Assembly: GCA_019918135.1 (NCBI GenBank) | Contig: WBZZ01002522.1 | Span: forward strand, 1-64,000 | Direction: 5' to 3' | Length of the DNA stretch: 64,000 bases | DNA from: Paulinella micropora | Lineage: Eukaryota; Cercozoa; Imbricatea; Euglyphida; Paulinellidae | The notes under the pieces: generated by a model | Told to the model about the DNA's origin: nothing | The model's database searches: none | The model's input: the letters and a program-made list of their open reading frames with translations, nothing else | Part shown: piece by piece, positions 33,708-44,855 of the stretch | Layout: every line of letters starts with the position of its first letter | Numbering within the stretch: position 1 is the stretch's first letter | Translations under genes and position numbers: made by a program

Positions 33708-34200
33708 TATCACCCCCATGAACAAAATTATAGCTAAAAATGAAAGTATGTCCGCAAGGGTGACCGGTTGCCAAGGCCGCTGAGTTCTACACTACTGCGC
33801 TTACGCTTATATTGTGCATACTTATTGGTACTTCGGACTACGCACTGCCAAAACTCAAGCGGAATAAGTAAGTAAATATATCGAGCATCGACAGGGAAAG
33901 GGGGGTTTTCGACCCGAGGTTCGGTTTTGGAAGTCCTGGACTGCTAGGTATGGCTCTCGGCACTGCGTTCTCCCCCGTCCATTCCTTGCTGCCTTTAAAC
34001 TTACCACGAGGTAAGTATTCCTCCTCCTCACTCTCGACCCCCGTTGCTACTTCCTCTTCTTCATCACCACTCACTTCGTCTGGGACATCATCTTCACTCA
34101 CCATACCTGCATCTACGTTGAGCAGGGCTCGTCGTCATCCTCACTCCCCTGATCTCCCCCTTGTTCCTGTTCTTGCTCTGACTCGGTAGCTTCTGCGGAA
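33700..34200 (-). pseudogene. Old piggyBac transposase remnant
   Basis: The part at about 33,700-33,780 resembles 46,190-46,255 of the full piggyBac (both contain AAAAATGAAAGTATGTC and CCAAGGCCGCTGA). The frame at 33,838-34,104 aligns with the transposase segment around L-P-x-x-x-F-K-x-x-K-E-W and the L-S-x-x-D-I-F helix, after an acidic N-terminal stretch. It is much more diverged than the right-arm element, so it is an older, related copy. Most of the transposase is missing. Confidence 0.75.
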
Positions 34201-34519
34201 GGGCTAGTGTACAAGAAAAGAAGCACAGCATGCAGCAGTAACAAACTATAAATTTTTGTAACATCAAAAAAAGACCAAGCAAAGATTTGCAACTGTGCTT
34301 ACTGTCAACTAGCAATGTAATAAAAAAAAAAAACATGGAAGAGCAAGGGGAGGGTACATGTATTCTGGGTCGTCAGAGTGCTCGCTGGGTTAGTCTTCCA
34401 ATCTACACACGATGCAGACAAACAAACCATGGAGGGCAAAAAAAAAGTGTGTGTAAATCAAACTCGACTTACTCGTCAAATCGACGTTTGCGCACCGACT
34501 TTTCTGCCCTCTTGCATTC
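34200..34519. other. Unassigned AT-rich stretch
   Basis: No supported gene was found. Two A runs are present (about 34,321-34,333 and 34,438-34,446). The sequence between the piggyBac remnant and the LTR-like piece could hold the 5' part of either. Confidence 0.35.
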
Positions 34520-34700
34520 CCCAGACCGTTTATCAGGTAAATACCCGGTCACTCACGGACCTAATACCTTATACGCCGGTTTGCTCAGAGACTCCGTTAT
34601 AAGCCACGATACCAATCGACACTTTAATCCGCACGTAGATACTAATAGCAGAACTGACAAACTCAAAGGTAAGAATGAAACTGAAATAAAGTCCGCACGA
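34520..34700 (-). repeat. Partial LTR-like copy
   Basis: Reverse complement of about 11,190-11,380 with moderate divergence. Shared blocks include AGGTAAATACC, TCACTCACGGACCTAATA, CACGATACCAATCGACACTTT, ATCCGCACGTAGATA and AGAACTGACAAACTCAAA. The similarity ends exactly where the GC-rich island begins. Confidence 0.8.
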
Positions 34701-36535
34701 CCCCTCCCCCGCCCGGGGCGGCGGCCGGCCCCTTTCCCTCCTCGCCACCTCTCTTTTCCCGCTCCTCCGGGCAGGGGGCAGGACGGATCGCCTCCCCCTC
34801 CCTTCCCCCGCACCGGCCCGCGGGCGGGGCCCCCCGGGGCCCGCGGGGGGGCCGCCCCCTTCCGGTATAACCAGCGCCAGACGTGGACCCCCCCCCCCCC
34901 CTTCTTGCTCCCACCCCCCTCTTACCCCAAGACGGCCGAAGCTCGGATCCCCGTGCCTGAACCCCGGCGCGGGCGGGGCCGGCCTAGGGTTCACATGCAG
35001 ACACCCAAGCCTACCAGGTTTAGCGCGCTACCGCGAGCACGCGGGCACCACGCCTCCTCGCGCCCCCGGCGGAGCCGAGCGAGCGCCGGCGGAGGGCCGG
35101 CGGAGGGCAGCCGGGGGCAGGAGGCCAGCCTGGCGCGCCCCCGCCCGCCACGGCAGGCAGCCGCCCCGGCGCTCGACTCCCGGGTGCCCGGAGGGGCCAC
35201 TCCCCCGCCGCTAGCCGGCCGGCCGGCGGAGCCGCGGCCCGCCGAGCCGCGGCCGGCCCCGGGGAGGCAGGCGGAGCCGCGGCCGGCGGAGCCGTACCCC
35301 GCCCAGGGGAGGCCGGCGGCAGCCGGCCCAACGCCGGTTGGCCCTCCCCCCCCACCACCGGGCCCGCACCGGCCCAGCGCCGAGGGCACGGCCCAGCCGG
35401 GCCCCGGGCCGGGCGCGCGGCCGCCGGCCCACACGACCCCGCCGCCGAAGCCCAGAGGCCGGCGGCTGGCAGGCGAGGGTCCGGCCGAGCCGTCGGCCAA
35501 GGCGTCGGCCGAGCCGTCGGCCAAGGCGTCGGCCGAGGGGTCGGCCGGGCCGGGCCAGACCGAGGCGTCGGCCGGGCCGCTTCGGCCGGGTCAGACTACG
35601 CGGGCCGCGGCGCACGGACCGCCCCGGGCCGCCCCGGCCCGCGCGTGGCAGCTGGACCAGGAATCCTGGCAGACGATCCTGCAGCGCCTGGAAGGTATCG
35701 AGCACCAGCGGGTGCGGGCCGACGACGCGCACCGGGCGCTAGAGGACTCACACAAGCAGCTGCGCGACGCGGCCGTCAAGGTGTGCCTCCTGCCGGGCGA
35801 GCAGCAGAAGCAGTTCGTCTGGCGCGTGATGCTGTGCACGGCCGCTCACCTCTCCGCCGCGCTGGCGCTCACGGCGGGGCTGAGCGCCTGGCTGCGTCGC
35901 AGCACCTGGCTGTACGATAATCCCTGGAGCACCGCCGAGGTGCTCGCCCTGTGCCTCATGGTGGTGTGCACGTTCTATAGCGGCTGCCACCGCTACCTGC
36001 CGGTCGTGTTGGTGGCCATGATCGGCGGTTCGTCGCTGTTTGCCAGCCTGCTGTTGGTTCATGCAGACTTCACGCTCTTCCTGACGGTGTGCGCCGCCGT
36101 GGACGCTTTCTGCCTGCTGCTGGCCGCCTTCTGTTGCCAGCAGCGCGTCCCGTATGACACTATGCTCCTGCTGGCAGTGGTGGCCCTGGGCGCCGGTCTG
36201 GGCTTCTTCGCGCTGGTGTGGGAGCCCTGGGGCGCTGGCCCACCTGACGCTGGCCTGGACCGACATTCACCCGACGCTAGTCGACCACGTACTGCTGGTC
36301 TGGATCAGCACGCTGCTGTGTTTGTAGATTGTGTGGCAGCTGCAGAGGCTGGTGCAGACGCACACGCTGTGCGAGACGCACGCGGCGTCGGTGCGTATCT
36401 TTTTCAATATCGTCGAGGCCGGCCTCCTGCTGGGCGTAGGGTTCGGCGCCGCGCTCGACCGGCTGCAGCGCCTGCGCACCCGGGTCCAAGGGCTCTATGC
36501 CGCCGAGCGGGAGGCGCTCGTACGTCACTCTAGCT
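34690..36535 (+). CDS. GC-rich coding island: proline-rich region plus multi-membrane TMBIM-like domain
   Basis: GC content rises abruptly to about 75% and a single frame stays open for about 600 codons. The first 300 or so residues are Pro/Ala/Arg/Gly-rich, with short repeats of the A-E-P-S-A-K-A-S type. Then comes an amphipathic helix (about 35,650-35,800) and five or more hydrophobic segments between about 35,820 and 36,230. Their order, an F-x-x-x-V start, W-L-Y-D, a Q-x-R-V-x-Y-D-T between membrane segments 4 and 5, and two more candidate segments in other frames, resembles TMBIM/Bax-inhibitor-1 proteins and the herpesvirus US12-family relatives. The match is by topology and a few residues only. 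The later part has about two interruptions. It could be a captured viral or host gene; a host origin is not excluded. Confidence 0.45.
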
Positions 36536-37739
36536 TCCTTGTTCACAAATTTAACGCAACCTGTGTGTTTCACTGTAAATAAGTGGAAAAGGTAATAGAG
36601 TGGGGAAAAGATAATAGTTAATTTTTTCTAAAAAGAACTTTAACTTGATAGTTTGAAGAGTTATTTCTGAACGAAATCGAAAACTAGTTAGTGAAGTCAA
36701 AACGTCGTGCAGAGGAGAATCTAACTGGGCTGTCAAAATTAGTGAAAATACAACGGTAGTAATTTTGGCGTGTCGTTAAAATGCTCAGTCTTATATATTA
36801 AGTTTAACAGACCTAATATTCAGTGCAGTCCTATTGAATATTAATTAATATTTGATAATTAAAATGCTGACTGCTTATAAATAAAGTAAGTCTAGCTAGG
36901 CTGTTCAACTAGTATGATACACTGCAGTGCCGCCGCCTGGCACCGCCACCGGGGCGAGCGCCTACACCGTGATGTATAAGTTTAGTTAGTAATAATTAAT
37001 TAAAGGTCGCAAGTTCTTCTCATGCTTCATCTTCACTTCACTCCTACGACTGACAAGTTGAGAGCCTTCTGAGTGATGCGTGAAAAAAAAAAAAAAAAAA
37101 GGTAAGTAACCACTGACATCACTAAACTTCATAACTGAGTAGTAAAATCTGTGCCGCTGCAGTTGCAAGCCTGAGAGTGTCCCAGTGACAGTCAGAGGCT
37201 GAACTGAAGGAGGTGGGGGTGCAGTGTCATTTAAAACCATGACCGTTCACCGTGACTCTGAAACCCTGCCTGTGTTGAATCAAAAGAATGAGGCTCCGGG
37301 CAATGCCATGATATACTTAATAAATACATGAAAGATTTATTACAACTTTTATCACCGACGGTAGTAGTTATCAACTGGAATAGTCACTTTTAAGTTGTTG
37401 AGCCCTCGGACCCCAAGGGCTCGGCAGGAAAGTGTGAAGTCACAGGAACCATTCGTGTTTCAATCTCTACATCCGTTCGTTGAAATGGTTTAGGCCCGGG
37501 CCTCACACGGTCTTGCAGAAGATGTACGGGGGCCTACGCAGACTTGCAATGGGCTGTGAAAGGGATGTGCTCTGGATTTGTGCCTGATATGCTATGCGTA
37601 GATTTCATTCTGATTCATGCCACATGCCACGATGTTCAGGTTGGCCGATCCGACTTAGCTCTCGCTTTCGTCATTCCAGTCAATACCATTGGAAGATAGT
37701 TGATACTGTAGATGGATCGATGGATAAGTAAGGCTAAAA
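36536..37739. other. Unassigned spacer
   Basis: AT-rich sequence between the GC-rich island and the phosphatase gene. No convincing gene was found. AATAAA occurs on both strands near 37,319-37,340, so the 3' untranslated region of the minus-strand phosphatase gene may extend to there. Confidence 0.4.
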
Positions 37740-39287
37740 TTAAGCCAAAATCTGAAGATTGGACATCTGGTTCTCAAGCTGCTGTTGCTCCATGACTTGT
37801 TCGTAGCCCTCCACATCCTGTGAGAATTACAAGTCAAGTCTTCATGTCTTAATGTGAAAACATGCATAAAATATAGCACTCGTGACATAAAAACGAATAT
37901 GTATGAGCATCATTTCAAATAGAGTTTTCCACTGAAGATAAAAACATCAAAAGTAGAGAAGACGTGAACTTGTGTCTCTTGCTGCTCTTGGTCGTTCTGT
38001 CTTTTTGATTTACCTATTATTTTCCTTTTTGTTTGCACTTAGTTTTGGTTCGAGCCTGTTTATATATCTCTCGTCGGGTGTGGACCTGCTCAGATCTCAG
38101 GCCGATGGTGTTGTATGGCCCCACCCATGGTCTGTGTCGCTCACAGTGAGCACGGTGTGCCAAGTGTAAGTCCACCAGTGCCTATACAGCGAGAATGAAA
38201 ATGTCGAATAGCTATGGATTATTATTGAAGTACCGAAAGGTGGCTCATGGACTCATCTTGCAAGTGGTGGCGTACGTCCACTTGTGGGTGCGCAAAAGAG
38301 CGCAGCACCTCGTAGATCTGCTCCAGAGCATTGTCGTTCGTTTGACGATCCGGGAAACGATACTCCGGGATCACGATGGCGTTGTGGGGGTTGAAGATCA
38401 TCAGCTCAGCCCAATCATCGATCAGAACTGTGCGGCTGAGCGGGCAGTTGAGCATGGAAAGGTCTTTGATCCATTCCAGCTCTACATGCTGGCTAGCTTC
38501 TGCTACCACCTCCTCTGGCAGTGAGAAGCGAGTCGACAAGTGTGATAGGTCGATGTGAATCTCGTTAATGTCGTCCAGATCCATGTTGCGTGCTTGCTTG
38601 ACAGGTCGCTTCTCTCCCTGTTTCTTCATGCTCAACCTGGAGAAGATGCCGCGTTTGGAGTTGTCGCCATCTTTGGGTTCAGCAGGTTTGTTCAAGTCCT
38701 CAGTAGCGAACCAATACCCTCTGAATCGTTGCTGAGTTCCATTTACCTCTCGACCGACCAGGCCAGAGACTCGGCCGTTCACGTCAAACTTCTGTACCAT
38801 TCTCCTGGCCAAACGATATTCTGAGAGAGTCCACACTATGATCTCTGCAAATTCAGAGACACGATCCAGGAACTCTTGCAAGCCAGGGCGCATCCACACC
38901 TGACGCTCGTCTTGGGCATACGGCCAGCCCATACTTCGAATTTCTGAATTGCTTATCAAAAAATCCGGTTTTCCCATACTTGTCTCTCCTATCAAATAAA
39001 GTACATCAGTAACATGATGCTACATGTTCAGCTATTTTTGTTCATGCGTCGCTACCTATGTCTCAGTGACGATTGGAATGGTTGCATGGGTGGGAATGTC
39101 AAAAGTGGGTGCATGCCTGCATTTGACAGAAGGACACACTACTTACCAGCGCCCATGGAGGAGTTTGGTGCAACCATCAATTGTGGTCCACCTTGCCATC
39201 CGTCCCCCAGCGCATGCTCCGCAGAAATATCGACTTTGTGTGCGATTATCAAAGTCTTATCCATGTCCAGCACAACGCGCAACTTGC
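37740..39287 (-). CDS. HAD-superfamily phosphatase, TIM50/CTD-phosphatase type, 3' three exons
   Basis: Three exons join in phase on the minus strand. Exon a (39,287-39,147) starts after TTTGCATAG and ends at CGCTG/GTAAGT; exon b (38,988-38,234) starts after TTTGATAG and ends at TTTCG/GTACTT; exon c (37,817-37,740) starts after TTCTCACAG and ends at a TAA. Exon a encodes the HAD motif I, V-V-L-D-M-D-K-T-L. Exon b has the I-V-W-T-L-S motif II and the V-L-I-D-D-W acidic motif with N-P-H-N-A-I, then the D-V-R ending typical of NIF/FCP1 and TIM50. This family either dephosphorylates serine in target proteins or acts in mitochondrial import. An insert of about 60 Lys-rich residues separates the motifs. 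Upstream exons, which would decide between mitochondrial and nuclear forms, were not identified. Confidence 0.8.
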
Positions 39288-39862
39288 CTATGCAAACAAG
39301 AAATTATTGGACAACCCTTCAGCAACTTGAATCGTCTGCACAGGAAATGACCTTCGGGTGGGGCGGGGAGGCTTTTGAGTGTGATCGTCTTTTGCATACT
39401 GAAAAGACTGCATACCATAAAAACACGTATCCGACTGAAAATTTGAAGCTTGTCCCAACTGCAATGCATGGTAACGAGAAAAGCAAGATATCACGATGCA
39501 AGCATGCATTGAAAGAAGCACGACGATATTGGTCAATACCTACGGTAGTTGGGTTTCTTCCTTACAGGATAGAAGTTTTGTGGGCAGCGTTTCCGTGTCA
39601 CTTGAAACGTTTCGCGCTTCAACTTGAACGAATTTTTGCACAATTTCAATTAGGCCTGGACGAGTTCCAGATCCTCAATCTGACCACTTCTTGTTACGGA
39701 CAAATATTTTTGAAGATTTCCATGGAGTCAAAGAGATGACAGTCCCCAGGTGAATTATCTGCAGATTCCTGACTATTTAACGAATGGGAAACGTCTTTGA
39801 GAAGGAGATAGATCACATACTTTCAGAAGAGGTTTGTGAAAAAATTAATAATAATTTAAAAG

Positions 39863-39905
<43 letters not shown>

Positions 39906-40803
39906 AACTCCGCAGCAGCACCTTTCCTGTTCTTTTCTGTGATTTCAGAACCTCGTCTCACTGCACAGTGCCTCGGGGAGGTCTGTCACCCAAACTTTAG
40001 ACTAACTTTTCGATTGGTTTGTGAATTTTAGCATTCCTACCTCCGCTTTGTCGTTTCACAGTCTTGTATTACTGGTCTTATGCACAAATTTCACAGTCTT
40101 GTATTGCTTGTTGTTTTTGTACAAATGGTGAAGCTGGCAAGCAGACGAGGATGCAACTGTGTGCTTGGGTACATAAATGCGAGCTGAAAAGAAATTCACC
40201 ATGCATGTGCCAGATTGTGAGCAGGAGTTTTCACTTTTGTTGAGGAAACACCATTGTCGAGTAACCTTCATGTGAGCATGAGCACAGAAACTCATTTCGT
40301 TCATTTAGTTCTGCGGGAGAATATTCTGTCATAGCTGTTGCTCCACACTGACTGGCAGGTTTATATTTTTGAAGCTTCGAAATTGAGTCACGCATTTTCT
40401 ACGTGATCGATGTGTAAGGGAGAATGCCAGAACGTGCGACCGATGTGCTGAGCGACTGGAACACCATCAAAAAGAAATTCAAGAGGTCATCATGCCTAAC
40501 ATTATACCATGCACAATGTGGTGGATGTATCTGCAATAATAGTTTACCTAAACAAAAAAAAACACAAATAATTATTAATGTCGCAACCTTGAGCCACAAC
40601 AAACTTTTCATTGTAATATGTACCTCGGAAGCTGCTTCTTCTTGCTCCTCTCCGGTTTGTATGATGTCTTATCGTGAATTTGAGCACTCACCTTGGCACC
40701 TACCTACTGATATGTAATTCCTGTTGCTTCTGAATTTTTTCTTCCCTCTTTTTCTTCTTCCTCTGCCTTCTTCTCTCCTCCTCCTATCATCATAATCATC
40801 ATC
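39288..40803. other. Upstream intron/5' region of the phosphatase gene; no exon identified
   Basis: The first intron upstream of exon a begins here, so more exons are expected on the minus strand, but none could be supported. A plus-strand run of 42 A (about 39,862-39,903) is present. The open stretch at 39,014-39,739 on the plus strand overlaps the real exon and is a shadow. Confidence 0.4.
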
Positions 40804-41148
40804 ATGATTGTTATTATTATTATTATTATTATTATCAATGGAGGCACATGTCCAGGATCTGGATCTGATGCTATAGTCTGAGGAAGCCTATTATTATTAT
40901 CATTAGTACTTATTATTATTATCATTATTATTATTATTATTTAGGGAGTACATAGGCCATCGGTCCCTTCCATGGGCTGATTGGTATAAAGCTCCTGGAG
41001 TAATGTTCTATGCCGTCACTTCCTTTATTCCACCGATTGGTGTGGAGACTTTCCTTATGGAATGGAGGACTGGATGCACATGGCCTTTTGGCTCAGCAAT
41101 TGGCAGACGATACATATTATTATTATTATTATTATTGTTATTATTATG

Positions 41149-41187
<39 letters not shown>

Positions 41188-42118
41188 CCCAATGGCCTCA
41201 AGGCGTTAAACTGTGACGCCAACTCATAACCCTTTGGTGGTAGATGCTGGGGAGGAGGGTCGTTGCGCGCGTAAAAGATCTTAAAATCCGCATATGCTGG
41301 TTGATAGCCCAGGACCCAGCAGACACCAGATTGTTATGGGTGGGGTTTCGAGGCAGCTCTAGCAACCGCGCTTGGTGTATGCACTTGCACATTCGGTGAC
41401 GTCTTGCAAGAGGTTGCTGGGACTGCGGAATAACCTCGGCTTAGTGCAGTCTTGCCCTCAGGAGCTCCATCGGTGGCCCCGATCATCAGGCGAGAGACTG
41501 ACACGGGGGGGTGGAGGACCTCGAACAAGGGTATTGGAGGCTTATGTCCGTTGAGGATATGCCATTAGCGGCATCAGTACGCCTCAGATATAGTATTATT
41601 ATTATTATTAGCTAGTGGCACCGCGATAGCCCAGTGGTTAAGGTCTACCATCTGGGACCTGTCCCCAGTTCGATTCCCGTCGGTGCCAGTATTTTCAAAG
41701 GATATTTTCTTTGAAGGTATTGGTCTGTCTGGAAGGCTTGGAGCTGCCTTGCGGGGGTGTCAGTAGCGCCTATCGTCAAATCTTCGTACTCCCCTCACGG
41801 GTGAGACATGGAGGCACATGTGCAGAAATGCATTCGCCATTGACTGAGAAGCACTGTTATTATTATTATTATTATTATTTTTGCACCGCGATAGCCCAGT
41901 GGTCAAGTTCAATACCATGTCGCCAGTTCGATTCCCGTCGGTGCCAGTGTTTTCAAAGTGTGTTTTCTTTGAAGGTAGTGGTCTGTCTGGAAGTCTTGAA
42001 GCTGCCCTGCGGGGGTGTCAGTAGAGCTATCGGTGACATCTTCGTACTTTCCTCGCGGGTGAGGCGGTGGAGGCACATATGCAGATTTGCATTCGCGATT
42101 GACAGAAGCACTATTTAA

Positions 42119-42149
<31 letters not shown>

Positions 42150-42630
42150 TTGGAGTGTTGACTGTGACATATTTGAGGGAAATCCCGATGAAAAAACCTA
42201 GTCACACTTGCTAAACAGAGTTCCAGCCCAATGGCCTCAAGGCGTTAAACTGTGACGCCAACTCATAACCCTTTGGTGGTAGATGCTGGGGAGGAGGGTC
42301 GTTGCGCGCGTAAAAGATCTTAAACTCCGCATATGCTGGTTGATAGCCCAGGACCCAGCAGACACCAGATTGTTATGGGTGGGGTTTCGAGGCAGCTCTA
42401 GCAACCGCGCTTGGTGTATGCACTTGCACATTCGGTGACGTCTTGCAAGAGGTTGCTGGGACTGCGGAATAACCTCGGCTTAGTGCAGTCTTGCCCTCAG
42501 GAGCTCCATCGGTGGCCCCGATCATCAGGCGAGAGACTGACACGGGGGGGTGGAGGACCTCGAACAAGGGTATTGGAGGCTTATGTCCGTTGAGGATATG
42601 CCATTAGCTGCATCAGTACGCCTCAGATAT

Positions 42631-42685
<55 letters not shown>

Positions 42686-42734
42686 GAGGCACATGTCCAG
42701 GATCTGGATCTGATGCTATAGTCTGAGGAAGCCT

Positions 42735-42772
<38 letters not shown>

Positions 42773-42821
42773 GGAGGCACATGTCCAGGATCTGGATCTG
42801 ATGCTATAGTCTGAGGAAGCC

Positions 42822-42868
<47 letters not shown>

Positions 42869-43062
42869 TGGGCCCTGTCGCCAGTTCGATTCCAGTCGGT
42901 GCCACCAGTATTTTCATTGAACATACCGGTCCGTCTGGAAGTGTTGGAACTGCCCGTGCGGGGGTGTCATTAGAGCCTATCGTCAATTCTTCGTACTCCC
43001 CTCACGGGTGAGACGATGGAGGCGCATGTGCAGATTTGCATCAGCCATTGACAGAGAAGCAC

Positions 43063-43107
<45 letters not shown>
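40804..43107 (+). repeat. Second array of SINEs and LINE tails joined by (ATT)n
   Basis: In order: LINE micro-tail (40,839-40,889), family B (40,943-41,115), family C (41,185-41,594), a diverged SINE (41,617-41,855), another diverged SINE (41,883-42,112), about 70 bp of other sequence, family C (42,224-42,633), two LINE micro-tails (42,683-42,736; 42,772-42,822), and a 5'-truncated SINE (42,868-43,063). Each unit ends in (ATT)n and all are plus-strand. This is the same logic as in the first array. Confidence 0.9.
41617..41855 (+). repeat. Diverged SINE subfamily with perfect acceptor stem
   Basis: The tRNA-like head begins GGCACCG and ends CGGTGCC, which pair over all seven positions. Box A TAGCCCAGTGG and box B GTTCGATTCCC are intact. 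The body has a single TATTTTCAAAGGATATTTTC segment in place of the duplicated one of the common subfamily. It looks closer to the parent tRNA; the tRNA identity was not resolved. Confidence 0.85.
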
Positions 43108-43110
<3 letters not shown>

Positions 43111-43489
43111 TAGTCATTCAGATTTTCCCTCGGGGACTGGGAATTCATACGTTTTTTTGATATTTTTCCTGCATACTGGGGGTTTTTTTGTTTTTGTTTT
43201 TTGTTTTTTGTTTTTTGTTGTTGTTGTTGTTGTTCAGGTCATAAGTTTGCCAAGTTTTTGCATGCATGTATGTGTTTTTGGTTTGTGCGTTCACATTTAT
43301 TTTTTTCTTCATTTTTTCACGTTTGTGTATGTATGTCATAATAAGTTCGTCTGCTGTTAGTGTAAATATTTGGTCGCAGAACGGCACACCTGACACAAGA
43401 AGCAAACACATATAGAGATAGCACACTAGGTTAGAAGGGTTTACGTGTAGATAATAGATCTTCATAACGTTCTTACAGTGTGTTGTTTG
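43108..43489. other. Unassigned spacer next to the right arm
   Basis: AT-rich with T and GTT runs. It should contain the upstream side of the spliced gene whose exons follow in the right arm, but no exon could be identified. Confidence 0.35.
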
Positions 43490-44394
43490 TGGTGGATTCT
43501 GCAGGGCAAACCCAGCAGGATTGACCTCTTTCCGGTACGCTCTCATCCTGCACAGTGTTTGTTTCTCTAACCAGGGGTACATTTGCTTCAGAAACGTCGT
43601 AACACCAAGGAGGTGGAGCAGGACAAGGCGAAGCTGCTCAAGCAACAGGCCCAGGAGCACCAAGCCGCTGGCTTGCTCACCACGGTGGTAACATAAACAT
43701 TTACATTTACTCCATACCACTTTTTAATCCTGTCGTCTTTTGTTAGAGCCAGTTTTTCCATTCTCCTAGTCTCTCTTTGGGAAGGATGGAAGACAAAGGA
43801 CATGCAGCTCCCGTCAGTCGGGATACACAAACCGAAGGTTCCACCAACCCTCTTTTTATTGTGAGTTTACTGAGCGGTCTGCGCCCTGTCGTTTTGCTTG
43901 GCTCTAGGGGTTCACTTGAATGGGAAAAGCGCAGGTGCCTGCTTGATTGATGCAACATCGCTGTCTTTATCTATGCTGTCCTGACTGCTTTGTCGAACAT
44001 TTTCCTGTTTGTTGCGTCCATAAATCTTGCTTTGGAAAACAGATTTCAAGTTCGATCCGTCGAAGCTGAACAAGGTGGTCATGGAGCCAATGTGCGAGCA
44101 CACGCTCGGTAACGAGGCCAAAGGTCAAAAGCTCTAGTCCAATTTTCCTTGTGCGAAATATTAATGTGTCTTGTGTGTTTTGATGTTTTTAAAGAACCTG
44201 TGGATGCGATTCTCCATCCTTTCTGTAATATAATATACTGGGGTGTACATGCAGAGGAAGACTGGGGCCTAGTGGAGCGAGAGGACGGCAAGTCAGCAGT
44301 GCTTAGCACAGAGAAGAATAATGACCTTGACACTACCCACAGTGGGCAAGAAGAGAGCGAGGAGGAGAGCGAGGATGAGATTGTCCACTTCTAG
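43490..44394 (+). CDS. 3' exons of an unidentified spliced gene (right arm copy)
   Basis: Exon 43,575-43,687 lies between a CTAACCAG acceptor and a GTG/GTAACA donor. It encodes a Lys/Glu/Gln-rich coiled coil of about 37 residues. A possible exon near 43,765-43,860 is bracketed by TTCTCCTAG and TT/GTGAGT. An exon from about 44,041 begins after GAAAACAG and reads F-K-F-D-P-S-K-L-N-K-V-V-M-E-P. The last exon (44,251-44,394) starts after TACATGCAG and ends E-D-E-I-V-H-F before TAG. No family was recognised; the coiled coil and acidic tail suggest an intracellular, perhaps nuclear, protein. The same exons lie at 24,079-24,983 on the other strand. It is probably a host gene fragment carried along by the duplication. 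Confidence 0.45.
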
Positions 44395-44682
44395 TGAGGA
44401 ATTACTGACGATATTCCTGAGGTTTTATAACTTCAAAAAATGAATAAGATTTTTTCGATTTTCAAGTTTAGATCGTTTTTGACTTGTCACAAAATTTGAG
44501 GCATAAATATTTTCAAGTTGACGGTAATATTAACCTTTTACCGTACACGATCCACTCAACTGGACCGGATTCACTTAAGTGGATGGGTTCTTATTACAGA
44601 GTGTTAGACTATTATTATTAATATAATAATCTATGATAGCTACAACACTCTATCAGCAGTACTTAACCCTTAACCGGTTTGC
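44395..44682. other. Downstream flank with AT palindrome
   Basis: The mirror of 23,790-24,078. It holds the imperfect palindrome bounded by AGAGTGTTAGAC and CTACAACACTCT (about 44,597-44,652). No gene was seen. Confidence 0.6.
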
Positions 44683-44855
44683 CACTTTTGGGGATCTAAA
44701 GCCACGTTTGGGGATCCGACCCAATTTCAAGTTTTTTATCCCTATTTGTGGTTTTTGACAGTTATATTATTAAATTCAATTGAATTAAACCCGGTGGAAG
44801 CTAATTGTGTAAAAAAACAGTTCTTTAATAACTAATAAAACCTTGACAATCATTG

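Noticed and set aside
31900-33800. Open frames coding poly-Leu, poly-Tyr, poly-Ile or poly-Asn
   Set aside because: They are translations of (ATT)n arrays with SINE or LINE tails on each side. They recur wherever the repeats recur.
34991-35742. Long minus-strand and alternative-frame Pro/Arg/Gly-rich open frames in the GC-rich island
   Set aside because: High GC removes stop codons in all frames. Only the plus-strand frame leads into a coherent membrane domain.
39014-39739. A 241-residue plus-strand open frame
   Set aside because: It lies opposite exon a of the phosphatase gene, which has HAD motifs and matching splice phases; the plus-strand product has no recognisable features.
39862-39903. 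Poly-A run as the tail of a processed retrocopy
   Set aside because: No coding or repeat sequence upstream looks like a retrocopied transcript and no target-site duplication was found.
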